DNA from: CAZGSN01 sp964371655
GTDB lineage: Bacteria > Desulfobacterota > Binatia > HRBIN30
NCBI GenBank assembly: GCA_964371655.1
Contig: CAYJOD010000021.1
Location: 1-64,000 of the forward strand
Length of the DNA: 64,000 bases
Direction of reading: 5' to 3'
A program made the translations under genes and the position numbers. This document shows, in pieces, positions 34,311 through 41,865 of this stretch (its first letter is position 1; every line of letters begins with the position of its first letter). Below the pieces are notes generated by a model, which saw only the letters and a list, made by a program, of their open reading frames with translations, made no database searches and was not told the origin of the DNA.

Positions 34311-34727
34311 TCAGTTCGCCAGCCGACGCTCGGCGGCAATGGCAATCGATACGGCGCCGGCCTTCTGTGCCAGAGCCAGAATCTTCACGGCGTCACCAAA
34401 CAACACCTCGCGGTCGCCTTCGAGGACGACGGGGATATCGGGCTTCACCGTGACGAAGCCACGAAGGACGTTCTCGAGATCTTCGTAGCTGGTGAGAGTG
34501 CTGTTGACGTAGATATCGTGCGTCGGCGTGACCGTGATGGTGATCTCGCGTGGCTGTGGCTGCGTCGCATCGACCTCGGGAAGACTGATCTTCGCGCCCG
34601 ACTCCACCATCGCCGCGCTGGTCACCATGAAGATGATCAGAAGAACCAGGAAGATATCGGTGAGCGGTGTGATGTTGATGTCGGAGACGATCGGCGAGCG
34701 TCCCTTATGCCGTAGGCCGACTGCCAT
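34311..34727 (-). CDS. exbD: ExbD/TolR family proton-channel subunit
   Basis: Single-pass membrane subunit of an ExbB/ExbD-type proton motor. Seen: 138 aa; N-terminal SDINITPLTDIFLVLLIIFM with the essential membrane Asp at D24, then a periplasmic domain (ISLPEVDATQPQPREITITV...IYVNSTLTSYEDLENVL). The start lies inside the end of exbB (23-bp overlap) with GGGAGGC as ribosome site. Paired here with a VWA protein instead of TonB or Tol-Pal genes. Confidence 0.9.
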   Translation of the reverse strand: MAVGLRHKGRSPIVSDINITPLTDIFLVLLIIFMVTSAAMVESGAKISLPEVDATQPQPREITITVTPTHDIYVNSTLTSYEDLENVLRGFVTVKPDIPVVLEGDREVLFGDAVKILALAQKAGAVSIAIAAERRLAN

Positions 34728-35358
34728 GCGCCTGCCTCCCGATGTGGATCGAATCGAGAATACGATTCGAGCTGATCGTCAGCGCCGCTTCGATGCGCTC
34801 GATGCGGGTCTGAAAGTAGTTGTAGAAAATCACCGCGATGATGGCGACGCCGAGGCCGAGCGCGGTTGCGATCAAGGCTTCCGAGATGCCGGCGGCGACC
34901 ACCGAAAAGCCGCCGCTGCCCATCATCGCCATGTTGTGGAAGGCCTTGATGATGCCGACGACGGTTCCAAACAGACCGATAAACGGAGCGCTACTGCTCA
35001 CCGTGGCCAAGACCCACAGCGGCCCCTTGAGGGCTTCGAGCTCTTCGAATCGTTTGTCCTCGGTCAGATCGGAGAGGTACTCCATCGAGTCCGACTGGTG
35101 ACGCGCCAGAACGTCGGAGAAGATCCTTCCCGCCGGTGTCGTCGCTTGCGCTTGGCTGTTCTGTATCGCCTGCGTGAAATCGCCCTTTTCCAGAGCCGGG
35201 CACAGCTCGGCGGCGAGAATCAAGCTCGTGGCCTCCAAACTGCGCAGCGACCAAGCGCGCTCGAGGATAATGGTCAGCGTCACCATGGAAAACAGGATGA
35301 GCGGGTAGGTCGCAATCCACCCGCTCTGGATCATATCGAGAATGCTCAGGCCTTCCAC
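34705..35358 (-). CDS. exbB: MotA/TolQ/ExbB family proton-channel subunit
   Basis: Three-helix membrane subunit of the ExbB/TolQ proton motor. Seen: helix 1 YPLILFSMVTLTIILERAW, then a long cytoplasmic loop, then GPLWVLATVSSSAPFIGLFG with TVVGIIKAF (helix 2) and ALIATALGLGVAIIAVIFYN (helix 3; the conserved EALxATAxGLxxAIPA pattern). Start is GTG 35358, 217 aa, chosen because AAGGAGG lies 6 nt upstream; longer in-frame starts have no site. First gene of exbB-exbD-VWA-TPR. The promoter should lie in the 275 bp upstream, shared with the inverted repeat at 35.5 kb. Confidence 0.9.
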   Translation of the reverse strand: MEGLSILDMIQSGWIATYPLILFSMVTLTIILERAWSLRSLEATSLILAAELCPALEKGDFTQAIQNSQAQATTPAGRIFSDVLARHQSDSMEYLSDLTEDKRFEELEALKGPLWVLATVSSSAPFIGLFGTVVGIIKAFHNMAMMGSGGFSVVAAGISEALIATALGLGVAIIAVIFYNYFQTRIERIEAALTISSNRILDSIHIGRQAHGSRPTA

Positions 35359-35529
35359 TCGAGGACCTCCTTGGAGCACAGTCAAATCGCTGCCGTGGGT
35401 CGCCGGCTTCGCGCCGAACCCGAACCACGACCGACCTCTGCGTTCCGGATCTACGTGCCCACACTCAACGAGATGCGTGTATAGGCAGGTCCAGGGAGAG
35501 TCAAATTGAGATTGCCGGACTCAGTGCTG

Positions 35530-35623
35530 TGGAGTGCGGCGGCTTGCCGCCGCTTTGGGGCGCGGGCAGCGGCGCTGGAGTTGCCCGGATCCCGACAAAG
35601 CGGGAGCAAGCTCCCGCACTCCA
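35530..35623. repeat. GGAGTGCGGCGGCTTGCC inverted repeat
   Basis: GTGGAGTGCGGCGGCTTGCC followed by GCCGC forms one hairpin; GCGGGAGCAAGCTCCCGCAC followed by TCC forms the second. The outer GGAGTGCGG and CCGCACTCC also pair. Between exbB and moaE. Confidence 0.75.
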
Positions 35624-35633
35624 AGAACTGAAT

Positions 35634-36062
35634 CTACTTGCGCGCCACCGTTCCAGTTTGCGACCCGATCCACACCTCGCCACCTTCGAAGTGCTCCTTC
35701 TTCCAGATCGGCACGACTTCTTTGAGGCGGTCGATGGCGAAGTGGCAGGCCTCGAACGCAGGCCGGCGGTGCGCCGCGGACACCGCGATGACGACGCTGG
35801 CGGCGCCGATCGGCACGACGCCGACGCGATGCACGATGGCGATCTTCTCGATCGGCCAGCGTCGCTGCGCCTCGGCGCCGATCTTGCGCATCTCGGCGAT
35901 CGCCATCTCGGCATAGGCCTCGTATTCCAGCCGAATGACGCGGCGGCCGTCGTTGCGATCACGCGTGATCCCGAGGAAGGTGGCGATTGCGCCCGCCGCC
36001 GGCACGCTGACCCCGGCGCTGACCGCGCCGGCGTCGATCTCTTGGTCGGTGATTTCAAACAT
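35634..36062 (-). CDS. moaE: Molybdopterin synthase catalytic subunit
   Basis: Adds two sulfurs from MoaD thiocarboxylate to precursor Z to make molybdopterin. Seen: 142 aa; HRVGVVPIG (78-86), AAHRRPAFEACHFAIDRLKE (97-115, K114), VPIWKKEHFEGG (117-128, K121/K122): these lysines match the two catalytic lysines of E. coli MoaE. The C-terminus (GSQTGTVARK) is short. The start ATG is 9 bp after the moaD stop. Operon moaB-moaD-moaE; moaA and moaC are not in the window. Confidence 0.94.
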   Translation of the reverse strand: MFEITDQEIDAGAVSAGVSVPAAGAIATFLGITRDRNDGRRVIRLEYEAYAEMAIAEMRKIGAEAQRRWPIEKIAIVHRVGVVPIGAASVVIAVSAAHRRPAFEACHFAIDRLKEVVPIWKKEHFEGGEVWIGSQTGTVARK

Positions 36063-36071
36063 TGTACGAGC

Positions 36072-36317
36072 TCATCCCCCGCTCACCGGTGGGATCAACG
36101 CGACCTCGTCCCCGTCCCGGAGCTTGTGCCCGGCGTCAACGTACTCGCGGTTGACCGCAAACGACACCGATGCGGTGTAGTCGCGCAGCTGCGGCCATTG
36201 CGCGCACAACGCCGTCCACAGGTCGGCGACGCTCGCGCCTTCGGCGAGCTCGTGCTCGGCCGCGCGGGTGCCGACACGCTCACGCAGGGTCGCGAAAAAG
36301 AGCAGCTGCAATTTCAC
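36072..36317 (-). CDS. moaD: Molybdopterin synthase sulfur-carrier subunit
   Basis: Ubiquitin-like sulfur carrier that forms the thiocarboxylate used by MoaE. Seen: 81 aa; LLFFATLRERVG at the start, VNREYVDAGHKLRDGDEVAL, and the obligatory C-terminal Gly-Gly (PPVSGG). Starts with GTG 36317 overlapping the moaB stop (GTGA), so coupled. Confidence 0.93.
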   Translation of the reverse strand: MKLQLLFFATLRERVGTRAAEHELAEGASVADLWTALCAQWPQLRDYTASVSFAVNREYVDAGHKLRDGDEVALIPPVSGG

Positions 36318-36817
36318 TTACCGCCTCCGACGAGAGCCGCGACGTGCCCGAGCTGCGGCAGGATCAGCTTCGTCATCGCCAGCTCCACCGCTGCAGTCGA
36401 CCCCGGCATCGAAAACAGCACACGCGACGCGGCGACGCCGGCGATGGCGCGGCTGAGCATCGCGGCGGCACCGATCTCGGTGTAGCTGAGCATGCGAAAA
36501 AGCTCGCCGAACCCGGAGATCTCCTTTTCGATCAAACCGGCGACGGCTTCGTAGGTCGTATCGCGCGGGGCGATGCCGGTACCTCCGTTGAGAAGAACCA
36601 CCTGAATCGGCGCCGGCAGGGCCGCGATCGCGGCGCGGACGAGCTGCGGCTCGTCGCGGTGGATCGCGTAATGCGCAACCTGGTGGCCGTTGCCCTCGAG
36701 GAGCTCGCGAATGCACCGGCCGCTGCCGTCGGTGTCCGCGGTGCGCGTGTCGCTGATGGTGAGAACGGCGCAGGCCACCGAGCCCAAGTCGGTGTGGTGG
36801 TGCGCGTGGTATCCCAT
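36314..36817 (-). CDS. moaB: Molybdenum cofactor biosynthesis protein MoaB/MogA
   Basis: Adenylates molybdopterin (MogA-type) or is the related MoaB. Seen: 167 aa; VACAVLTISDTRTADTDGSG, VVLLNGGTGIAPRDTTYEAV (the GGTG-x-x-x-RD motif), FGELFRMLSYTEIGAAAMLS, and FSMPGSTAAVELAM. Begins the moaB-moaD-moaE operon, divergent from the HlyD gene across a 138-bp gap that holds a perfect 36-bp palindrome. Confidence 0.93.
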   Translation of the reverse strand: MGYHAHHHTDLGSVACAVLTISDTRTADTDGSGRCIRELLEGNGHQVAHYAIHRDEPQLVRAAIAALPAPIQVVLLNGGTGIAPRDTTYEAVAGLIEKEISGFGELFRMLSYTEIGAAAMLSRAIAGVAASRVLFSMPGSTAAVELAMTKLILPQLGHVAALVGGGK

Positions 36818-36859
36818 GCGCGCAGCATACCAAGGGCGGCGCGCGCGGGAAAAGAGAAC

Positions 36860-36895
36860 TCGGACCGATCCGACCGATCGGTCGGATCGGTCCGA
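36860..36895. promoter_or_regulatory. Perfect 36-bp palindrome in a divergent gap
   Basis: TCGGACCGATCCGACCGA and its exact reverse complement abut with no spacer. It lies near the middle of the 138 bp between moaB and the HlyD gene. The half-site contains the word CCGATCCGA twice over, so it may be a spacerless member of the word-repeat elements or a true operator for one or both genes. Confidence 0.6.
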
Positions 36896-36955
36896 TTCCC
36901 CACCCTGCCTCCCTGGTTTACTTCAAACGGCTGTTTGTGCTTGAAGCTAACCCCT

Positions 36956-37975
36956 ATGCAGCGTGCGGTCGCAGGTATTGCTCTCACGATCTTGGTCGGC
37001 GCCGGCTTGTACTGGTGGCGCGCGTACGCGATTCGCGAAGACGCCAATCATGCGATCCGCGGCTCTGGGATCATCGAAGTGACGGAGGTCGACGTCGCCT
37101 TCGAGATTCCCGGCACGGTTGCCGAACGCAACGTCGACGAGGGCTCGCTGATCGATAAGGGCGAGCCGATCGCGCGCTTGCACGAACGCGAATATCTGCT
37201 GCAGTACGAGCGCGTCTATGCCGCAAAAGCCGCGGCGGCGGCACGCGCCGACCTGGTGCTCAAGGGTCCGCGCGGACGCGAGATCGACAGCGCCGTGGCG
37301 GCGCTCGATGCCGCCGAGGCCGGGTTGGCGCAGCAACAGCACGAGCTCCGTCGCGTACAATCCCTGTACGAGAACAAGGTTCTCTCCAACTCCGAGTTCG
37401 AGCGCATCAGCGCCGCCGTGGCCGCGATCCAGGCGCAGCGCGACCAGGCGCAAGCGCAAGTCGACATGCTTCGTGAAGGATCGCGCGCGGAGGAAATCCG
37501 CGAGGCACGCAATCGCCTGCAGGAGGCGGAAAAGGCCGTGGAGCTGGCGCAGCTCAACCTCGACCGCTGCCGGCTGTTTGCTCCCATCCAAGGACGCATC
37601 CTGCTGAAGAGCCGAGAGGTCGGCGAAACCGTCGCCGCCGGAACGCCGATCGTCACTATTGGCGACCTGTCACGCCCGTGGCTCAACCTCTACGTCAACG
37701 AACGCGATCTCGGCCGTATCGGCCTGGGCATGAAGGCGCAGGTCATGATCGATTCGTTTCCGCAGCAGCCGTTCGAAGGCAAGGTCACATTCATCGCCCA
37801 GAAGTCGGAGTTCACGCCGAAGAACATTCAAACCCAGGATGAGCGCGTGAAGCTCGTCTACCGTGTGAAGATCGAGCTCGACAACCGTGACCAGGCCCTC
37901 AAGCCGGGGATGCCGGCGGACGCTGTGATTCCGTTGAATCGGGGGCTGGGGGCTGGGGGCTCGCGGCTGGAATGA
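36956..37975 (+). CDS. HlyD/YbhG-type membrane fusion protein
   Basis: Periplasmic adaptor of an ABC-type exporter. Seen: 339 aa; membrane anchor AVAGIALTILVGAGLYWW (4-21); biotinyl-lipoyl-like halves (EIPGTVAERNVDEGSLIDKG and FAPIQGRILLKSREVGETV); a coiled-coil hairpin from about 85 to 190 (LAQQQHELRRVQSLYENKVL; EEIREARNRLQEAEKAVELA); beta barrel after. The last eleven residues (RGLGAGGSRLE) are encoded by GGGGGCT words of a repeat arm. No ribosome site is evident before ATG 36956. First gene of the exporter operon. Confidence 0.9.
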   Translation: MQRAVAGIALTILVGAGLYWWRAYAIREDANHAIRGSGIIEVTEVDVAFEIPGTVAERNVDEGSLIDKGEPIARLHEREYLLQYERVYAAKAAAAARADLVLKGPRGREIDSAVAALDAAEAGLAQQQHELRRVQSLYENKVLSNSEFERISAAVAAIQAQRDQAQAQVDMLREGSRAEEIREARNRLQEAEKAVELAQLNLDRCRLFAPIQGRILLKSREVGETVAAGTPIVTIGDLSRPWLNLYVNERDLGRIGLGMKAQVMIDSFPQQPFEGKVTFIAQKSEFTPKNIQTQDERVKLVYRVKIELDNRDQALKPGMPADAVIPLNRGLGAGGSRLE

Positions 37976-38031
37976 GGAGAGCCATGCAAGCCTCCTCCCC
38001 CAGCCACCATCCCCCAGCCACCAACCACCAT
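37941..38031. repeat. GGGGGCT-word inverted repeat spanning a gene junction
   Basis: Left arm GGGGGCTGGGGGCTGGGGGC plus TCGCGGCTGG; right arm CCTCCTCCCCCAGCCACCAT plus CCCCCAGCCACCAACC. The ~23-bp loop between them holds the HlyD stop (TGA), GAGGAG and the start ATG of the next gene. Confidence 0.85.
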
Positions 38032-38955
38032 CCGCACGCAATCGAGGCTCTCGAAATCACCCGCGATTTTCCAGGCACACAGGCGCTGCGCGGCGTGACT
38101 CTGAACGTTCAACGCGGCGAGCTGTTTGGGATGGTGGGGCCCGACGGCGCTGGGAAGACGACCTTCCTGCGCATTTTGGCCGGACTGCTCAGCATGTCCG
38201 GCGGCAGCGTGCACATCGATGGCATCGACGTCAGCCAAGATCCCGCCGGCGTCAAAGAACGCATCGGCTACATGTCGCAGCGTTTCAGCTTGTCGGAGAC
38301 GCTTACCGTCGCCGAGAACCTCCTCTACATCAGCGAAGTGTGGGGTGTGCAGCCGGGCGAACGGCGCAAACGCATCCAGCGCCTGCTCGAGTTCAGTCGC
38401 CTCGGTCCCTTCCAGGATCGACTCGCCCGCAACCTCTCGGGCGGGATGAAGCAGAAGCTCAGTCTCTGCGCCTGCCTCGTGCATCAGCCGCAGATTCTCC
38501 TGCTCGACGAGCCGACCATCGGTGTCGATCCGATCTCACGCCGCGACTTCTGGCTCATCCTCTACGACCTCATGCAGGAGGGATCGACGATCCTGCTGTC
38601 GACGCCGTACATGGACGAGGCCGAGCGCTGCGGCCGCGTCGGGTTTCTACTCAACGGCAAGCTCATCGCCTGTGGGGCGCCGGCACAGTTGCGCCGTGAG
38701 CTTGGAACGGTCGTGCTCGATCTCAACTGCGCCGATTCCCGCGCCGCGCGCCGTGCCGTGCTACGCATTCCGGGCATGGACGAAGCGGTCACCTTCGGCG
38801 AGCACTTGCACGTCACCGTGCCGCGCCAGGACTTCGACGCGACGGTCGCCGTCGAGCGCGCGCGTGCGGCCGGAGCGGAGGTGCTCGGTTGGGCCGTGCG
38901 CGAGCCGTCTCTCGAAGACGTGTTCCTGTCGTTCATCCATCGAGGCGAGTCGTGA
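37984..38955 (+). CDS. ABC transporter ATP-binding protein (first half of a split YbhF)
   Basis: ATPase of an ABC-2 type exporter. Seen: 323 aa; Walker A GPDGAGKT, Q-loop YMSQRFSL, signature LSGGMKQK, Walker B LLLDEPTIGVD, and a STPYMDEAERC switch region with Ser in place of the usual H-loop His. C-terminal ~90-residue regulatory domain ending EPSLEDVFLSFI. ATG 37984 has GAGGAG upstream; an ATG at 37972 overlapping the HlyD stop is less likely. Residues 2-20 (rich in Pro, His and Ser) are encoded by a repeat arm. In E. coli, YbhF fuses two such units; here they are separate genes. Confidence 0.9.
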   Translation: MQASSPSHHPPATNHHPHAIEALEITRDFPGTQALRGVTLNVQRGELFGMVGPDGAGKTTFLRILAGLLSMSGGSVHIDGIDVSQDPAGVKERIGYMSQRFSLSETLTVAENLLYISEVWGVQPGERRKRIQRLLEFSRLGPFQDRLARNLSGGMKQKLSLCACLVHQPQILLLDEPTIGVDPISRRDFWLILYDLMQEGSTILLSTPYMDEAERCGRVGFLLNGKLIACGAPAQLRRELGTVVLDLNCADSRAARRAVLRIPGMDEAVTFGEHLHVTVPRQDFDATVAVERARAAGAEVLGWAVREPSLEDVFLSFIHRGES

Positions 38956-39254
38956 TCCGGGAGCAGGGGGTTACGGGATCAGGGGTTGGGAAGGCCTCCC
39001 CTAACAGCCTAACCCTGATCTCTCACCAAGGAATTTCACCACGGAGACACGGAGGCACGGAGAAGACGGATGGTTCAGGGGTGATTTCGATCTTAATTTG
39101 GGCACAGGGTGAACGTTCGAACCGCCGGGGCGTCCGCGAACGATCTCTCTCTGATCGGCTGCAATCGCCATGGTCTTCCTTCTTCCACTCCGTGTCTCCG
39201 TGCCTCCGTGGTGAGAAATGCGGGCTATCCCCTACCCCCTTAACCCCCGGATCG
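38954..39254. repeat. Composite repeat: GGGATCAGGGG words flanking family C
   Basis: GATCCGGGAGCAGGGGGTTA plus CGGGATCAGGGGTTGGG (38954-38990) mirrors CTCCCCTAACAGCCTAACCC plus TGATC (38996-39020). Then family C arms: CACCACGGAGACACGGAGGC (from 39038) against CTCCGTGTCTCCGTGCCTCC plus GTGGTGAGAAATG (to 39220). Then CCCCTACCCCCTTAACCCCC plus GGATC, mirroring the first arm. The whole 316-bp gap between the ATPases is repeat. Confidence 0.8.
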
Positions 39255-39271
39255 ACAGGGACCATTGCGGC

Positions 39272-40216
39272 ATGAGCGACTATGCCGTCGACGTCCGTGG
39301 TCTGACGCGCGTATTCGGCGACTTCGTCGCCGTCGATCACGTCGATCTGCAAGTCGATGCAGGCACCGTGTTCGGCTTCCTCGGTCCGAACGGTGCCGGC
39401 AAGTCGACGACGATCCGCATGCTGTGCGGGATTCTGCGGCCGAGCGCCGGCGAGGGCACGGTCGGTGGATTCGATATCCGGCGTCAGAGCGAGCAATTGA
39501 AGAGCCGCATCGGATACATGTCGCAGAAGTTTTCGCTGTACGAGGATCTGACCGTCCACGAGAATCTGCAGTTCTTCGCCGGCATCTACAATGTGCGCGG
39601 CGCGCAGCGTACGGCGCGCATCGAGTGGGCGCTGGAGATGGCGGGGCTGAAAGGCCGCGAGAAGATGATGACCAAGGATCTCGCCGGCGGCTGGCGGCAA
39701 CGTCTGGCGTTGGGTTGCGCGATCCTGCACGAGCCGCCGATGCTCTTCCTCGACGAACCCACCTCGGGTGTCGACCCGGCGTCGCGGCGCAACTTCTGGG
39801 AGATGATCGAGGAGCTTTCGGGGCGCGGTATCACTGTGTTCGTCACCACGCACTACATGGACGAAGCCGAGCACTGTGCCACCCTCGCCTTGATCTACGG
39901 GGGTAAGGTCGTCGCCTCCGGCAGCCCCGCCGAGCTCAAGGGCCGCTACATGTCGCGTGCCCTGCTCGAGCTCAACTGCAGCGACCTCATGGGCGCGTAC
40001 GCGGCGCTCAAGCACGATCCGGCCTTGGCGAGCGTGGCGCTGTTCGGCAGCAACCTGCACATCGTTGCCGATGTCGAGGCCGCGGCGCGGGCGGCGATTG
40101 CGGCGCGGCTGCAACCCGAAGGCATCGTCGTTCACCACGTCGAGCGCATCGCGCCCTCGCTCGAAGACGCATTCGTCGCGATCATCGAGCGTACCGGCGA
40201 AGGAACGGGCCAATGA
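39272..40216 (+). CDS. ABC transporter ATP-binding protein (second half of a split YbhF)
   Basis: Second ATPase of the exporter. Seen: 314 aa; Walker A GPNGAGKST, Q-loop YMSQKFSLYEDLTV, signature LAGGWRQR (a variant of LSGGQ-type), Walker B LFLDEPTSGVD and H-loop TTHYMDEAEHC with the normal His that the first ATPase lacks, so the two sites are asymmetric. C-terminal domain ends APSLEDAFVAII. ATG 39272; an in-frame ATG at 39218 sits in repeat DNA. Operon with the HlyD, first ATPase and two permeases. Confidence 0.9.
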   Translation: MSDYAVDVRGLTRVFGDFVAVDHVDLQVDAGTVFGFLGPNGAGKSTTIRMLCGILRPSAGEGTVGGFDIRRQSEQLKSRIGYMSQKFSLYEDLTVHENLQFFAGIYNVRGAQRTARIEWALEMAGLKGREKMMTKDLAGGWRQRLALGCAILHEPPMLFLDEPTSGVDPASRRNFWEMIEELSGRGITVFVTTHYMDEAEHCATLALIYGGKVVASGSPAELKGRYMSRALLELNCSDLMGAYAALKHDPALASVALFGSNLHIVADVEAAARAAIAARLQPEGIVVHHVERIAPSLEDAFVAIIERTGEGTGQ

Positions 40217-40288
40217 GCGCTCTGGCCTGGGAGATACCATCCTCTAGGGGACGTCTCGACTTTGCCCCTTTGGCCGGCCCCCGCCGGC

Positions 40289-40321
40289 CCGGTGGTATAG
40301 GCTTCCAGCCTGTACCACCGG
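40289..40321. repeat. GGTGGTATAGGCTTCC palindrome, copy 1
   Basis: CCGGTGGTATAGGCTTCCAG continued by CCTGTACCACCGG: a near-perfect 33-bp palindrome. Copy 2 lies 150 bp downstream in the opposite sense. Both are in the 391-bp gap 40217-40607, where I see no gene. Confidence 0.8.
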
Positions 40322-40468
40322 GAGTTGCGGTGAGTGCAGGTGCGCAAAGCTGTGCTTCGGCATTCGATAAAGACGGCCAGCTGCACCTGCCTCAGGTCGT
40401 CGCAGCAGCCGCCCCGGTAAGTGCACGGTTGCAAGTGAGGTTGAATGCGCACCCACGGGCGAAATGTC

Positions 40469-40504
40469 CTTGGTGGTACAGGCTGGAAGCCTATACCACC
40501 AAGG
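40469..40504. repeat. GGTGGTACAGGCTGG palindrome, copy 2
   Basis: CTTGGTGGTACAGGCTGGAA continued by GCCTATACCACCAAGG: near-perfect palindrome, mirrored copy of the one at 40289. Its outermost bases differ (CTTGG/CCAAGG instead of CCGG/CCGG) but remain self-complementary. Confidence 0.8.
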
Positions 40505-40607
40505 TTGCTTCAACCCCGGTGAGACATTCGAAATGGCAAACAGCGCCGGCAAGGTGGCGGCGTTCCCAGGGACCATCGCCACGCCCGAGCCTGGAGCCGG
40601 TGATCGT

Positions 40608-41741
40608 ATGAAACGGAGAAGAGGCCTGTCGTTGCGCACGATCCGCGCCATCATGCGCCGCGAGTTCATCGACGTGCTCCGCGATCGCCGCAGTCTCATC
40701 CTCACGTTCCTCTATCCGATCAGCATGCTGATCATGTACGGCTACGGCATCCGCTACGACGTCGACAACGTCCCTCTGACCATCCTCGACTATGACAAGA
40801 CGGCGGAGAGCCGTGACCTGTGCGAGCAGATGCTGCGTTCGAAGTACTTCCAGCTGGTACGCTGGGCGCGCAATGAAGGCGACGTCGAGTACGATCTGAC
40901 CACCGACGCGAGCAAGGCGGCGCTGATCATTCCTGCCGATTTCGGTGCACGGGTGCGAGCCCACGAGCCGGTGTCGGTGCAAGCCATCGTCGACGGTTCC
41001 GACTCCAACACCGCCACCATCGCCCAGGGCTACGTCCTCGCCATGATCGGCCGCTTTACCCAACTCAAGATCCAGGACACCACGCTCAGCGCGCCTTTGA
41101 TCGATGTGAAGAGCCGGGTCTGGTACAACCCGGAGCTCAAGAGCGTGAACTTCATCGTGCCCGGGGTCATCGCCGTGATCATGATGATCGTCGGTGCGAT
41201 CCTGACGGCGTTGGCGATCGTCAAGGAGAAGGAGCGTGGCACCATCGAGCAGATTCTAGTCTCGCCGATCCGACCAATTGAGATGATGATCGGCAAGCTC
41301 ATCCCCTACGTCCTGATCGCCTACATCGATCTCGTCATCGTGATTGTGGCCGGCTACTTGGTCTTCGCGGTGCCGATCAAGGGCAGCCTGGGGCAGCTCG
41401 CCTTCTTCTCGCTGTTCTACCTGATCGCCTCGTTGGGTACGGGAGTGTTCGTGTCGACGATCGCCGATAACATGCGCAGCGCCATGCTGGCGGCGATCTT
41501 CATTTCGCTGATGCCGTCGATTCTGCTTTCCGGGTTTGTCTTTCCGCTCGAGCACATGCCGGTCGGCGTCCGGCTCGTGTCGTACTTCTTCCCCGGCCGC
41601 TACTTCGTGACCGCCATCCGCGGCATCTATCTGCGCGGCGTCGGCATTGAAGTGCTGTGGCCACAAGCGCTGGCGCTTCTCGTCTTCTGTATCGTCATCG
41701 TCTCGCTGAGCGCGAGCCGGTTCCAGGACAAGTTGGGATGA
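40608..41741 (+). CDS. ABC-2 type permease (YbhS/YbhR-like)
   Basis: Membrane subunit of the exporter. Seen: 377 aa from ATG 40608 (MKRRRGLSLRTIRAIMRREF); helix 1 LILTFLYPISMLIMYGYGI, then a large extracytoplasmic domain (about 50-195) and five C-terminal helices starting IVPGVIAVIMMIVGAILTAL; KEKERGTIEQILVSPIRPIE is the coupling motif between helices 2 and 3. The in-frame codons upstream of 40608 fall in repeat DNA. Pairs with the next gene to form the heterodimeric channel. Confidence 0.9.
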   Translation: MKRRRGLSLRTIRAIMRREFIDVLRDRRSLILTFLYPISMLIMYGYGIRYDVDNVPLTILDYDKTAESRDLCEQMLRSKYFQLVRWARNEGDVEYDLTTDASKAALIIPADFGARVRAHEPVSVQAIVDGSDSNTATIAQGYVLAMIGRFTQLKIQDTTLSAPLIDVKSRVWYNPELKSVNFIVPGVIAVIMMIVGAILTALAIVKEKERGTIEQILVSPIRPIEMMIGKLIPYVLIAYIDLVIVIVAGYLVFAVPIKGSLGQLAFFSLFYLIASLGTGVFVSTIADNMRSAMLAAIFISLMPSILLSGFVFPLEHMPVGVRLVSYFFPGRYFVTAIRGIYLRGVGIEVLWPQALALLVFCIVIVSLSASRFQDKLG

Positions 41742-41748
41742 CGCAGGC

Positions 41749-41842
41749 GCGTATCTCGTATCTCGTGAAGCGTATCTCGTCGATCCCGACGTTCCAGCGT
41801 CGGGCTGCCTTCGAGAAACGAGATACGAGATACGAGATACGG
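41749..41842. repeat. Family H (CGTATCTCG words) inverted repeat
   Basis: Left arm GCGTATCTCGTATCTCGTGA plus AGCGTATCTCG; right arm CGAGAAACGAGATACGAGAT plus ACGAGATACGG. Spacer ~30 bp. Lies in the 124-bp gap between the two permease genes, just upstream of the second gene's ribosome site. Confidence 0.92.
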
Positions 41843-41865
41843 ATCGGGCGGGAGGGGGGTTGCTG

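Noticed and set aside
36170..36955. Extension of the HlyD frame 262 codons upstream over moaB/moaD
   Set aside because: The HlyD membrane anchor starts at 36956 and the upstream frame is antisense to three genuine molybdopterin genes.
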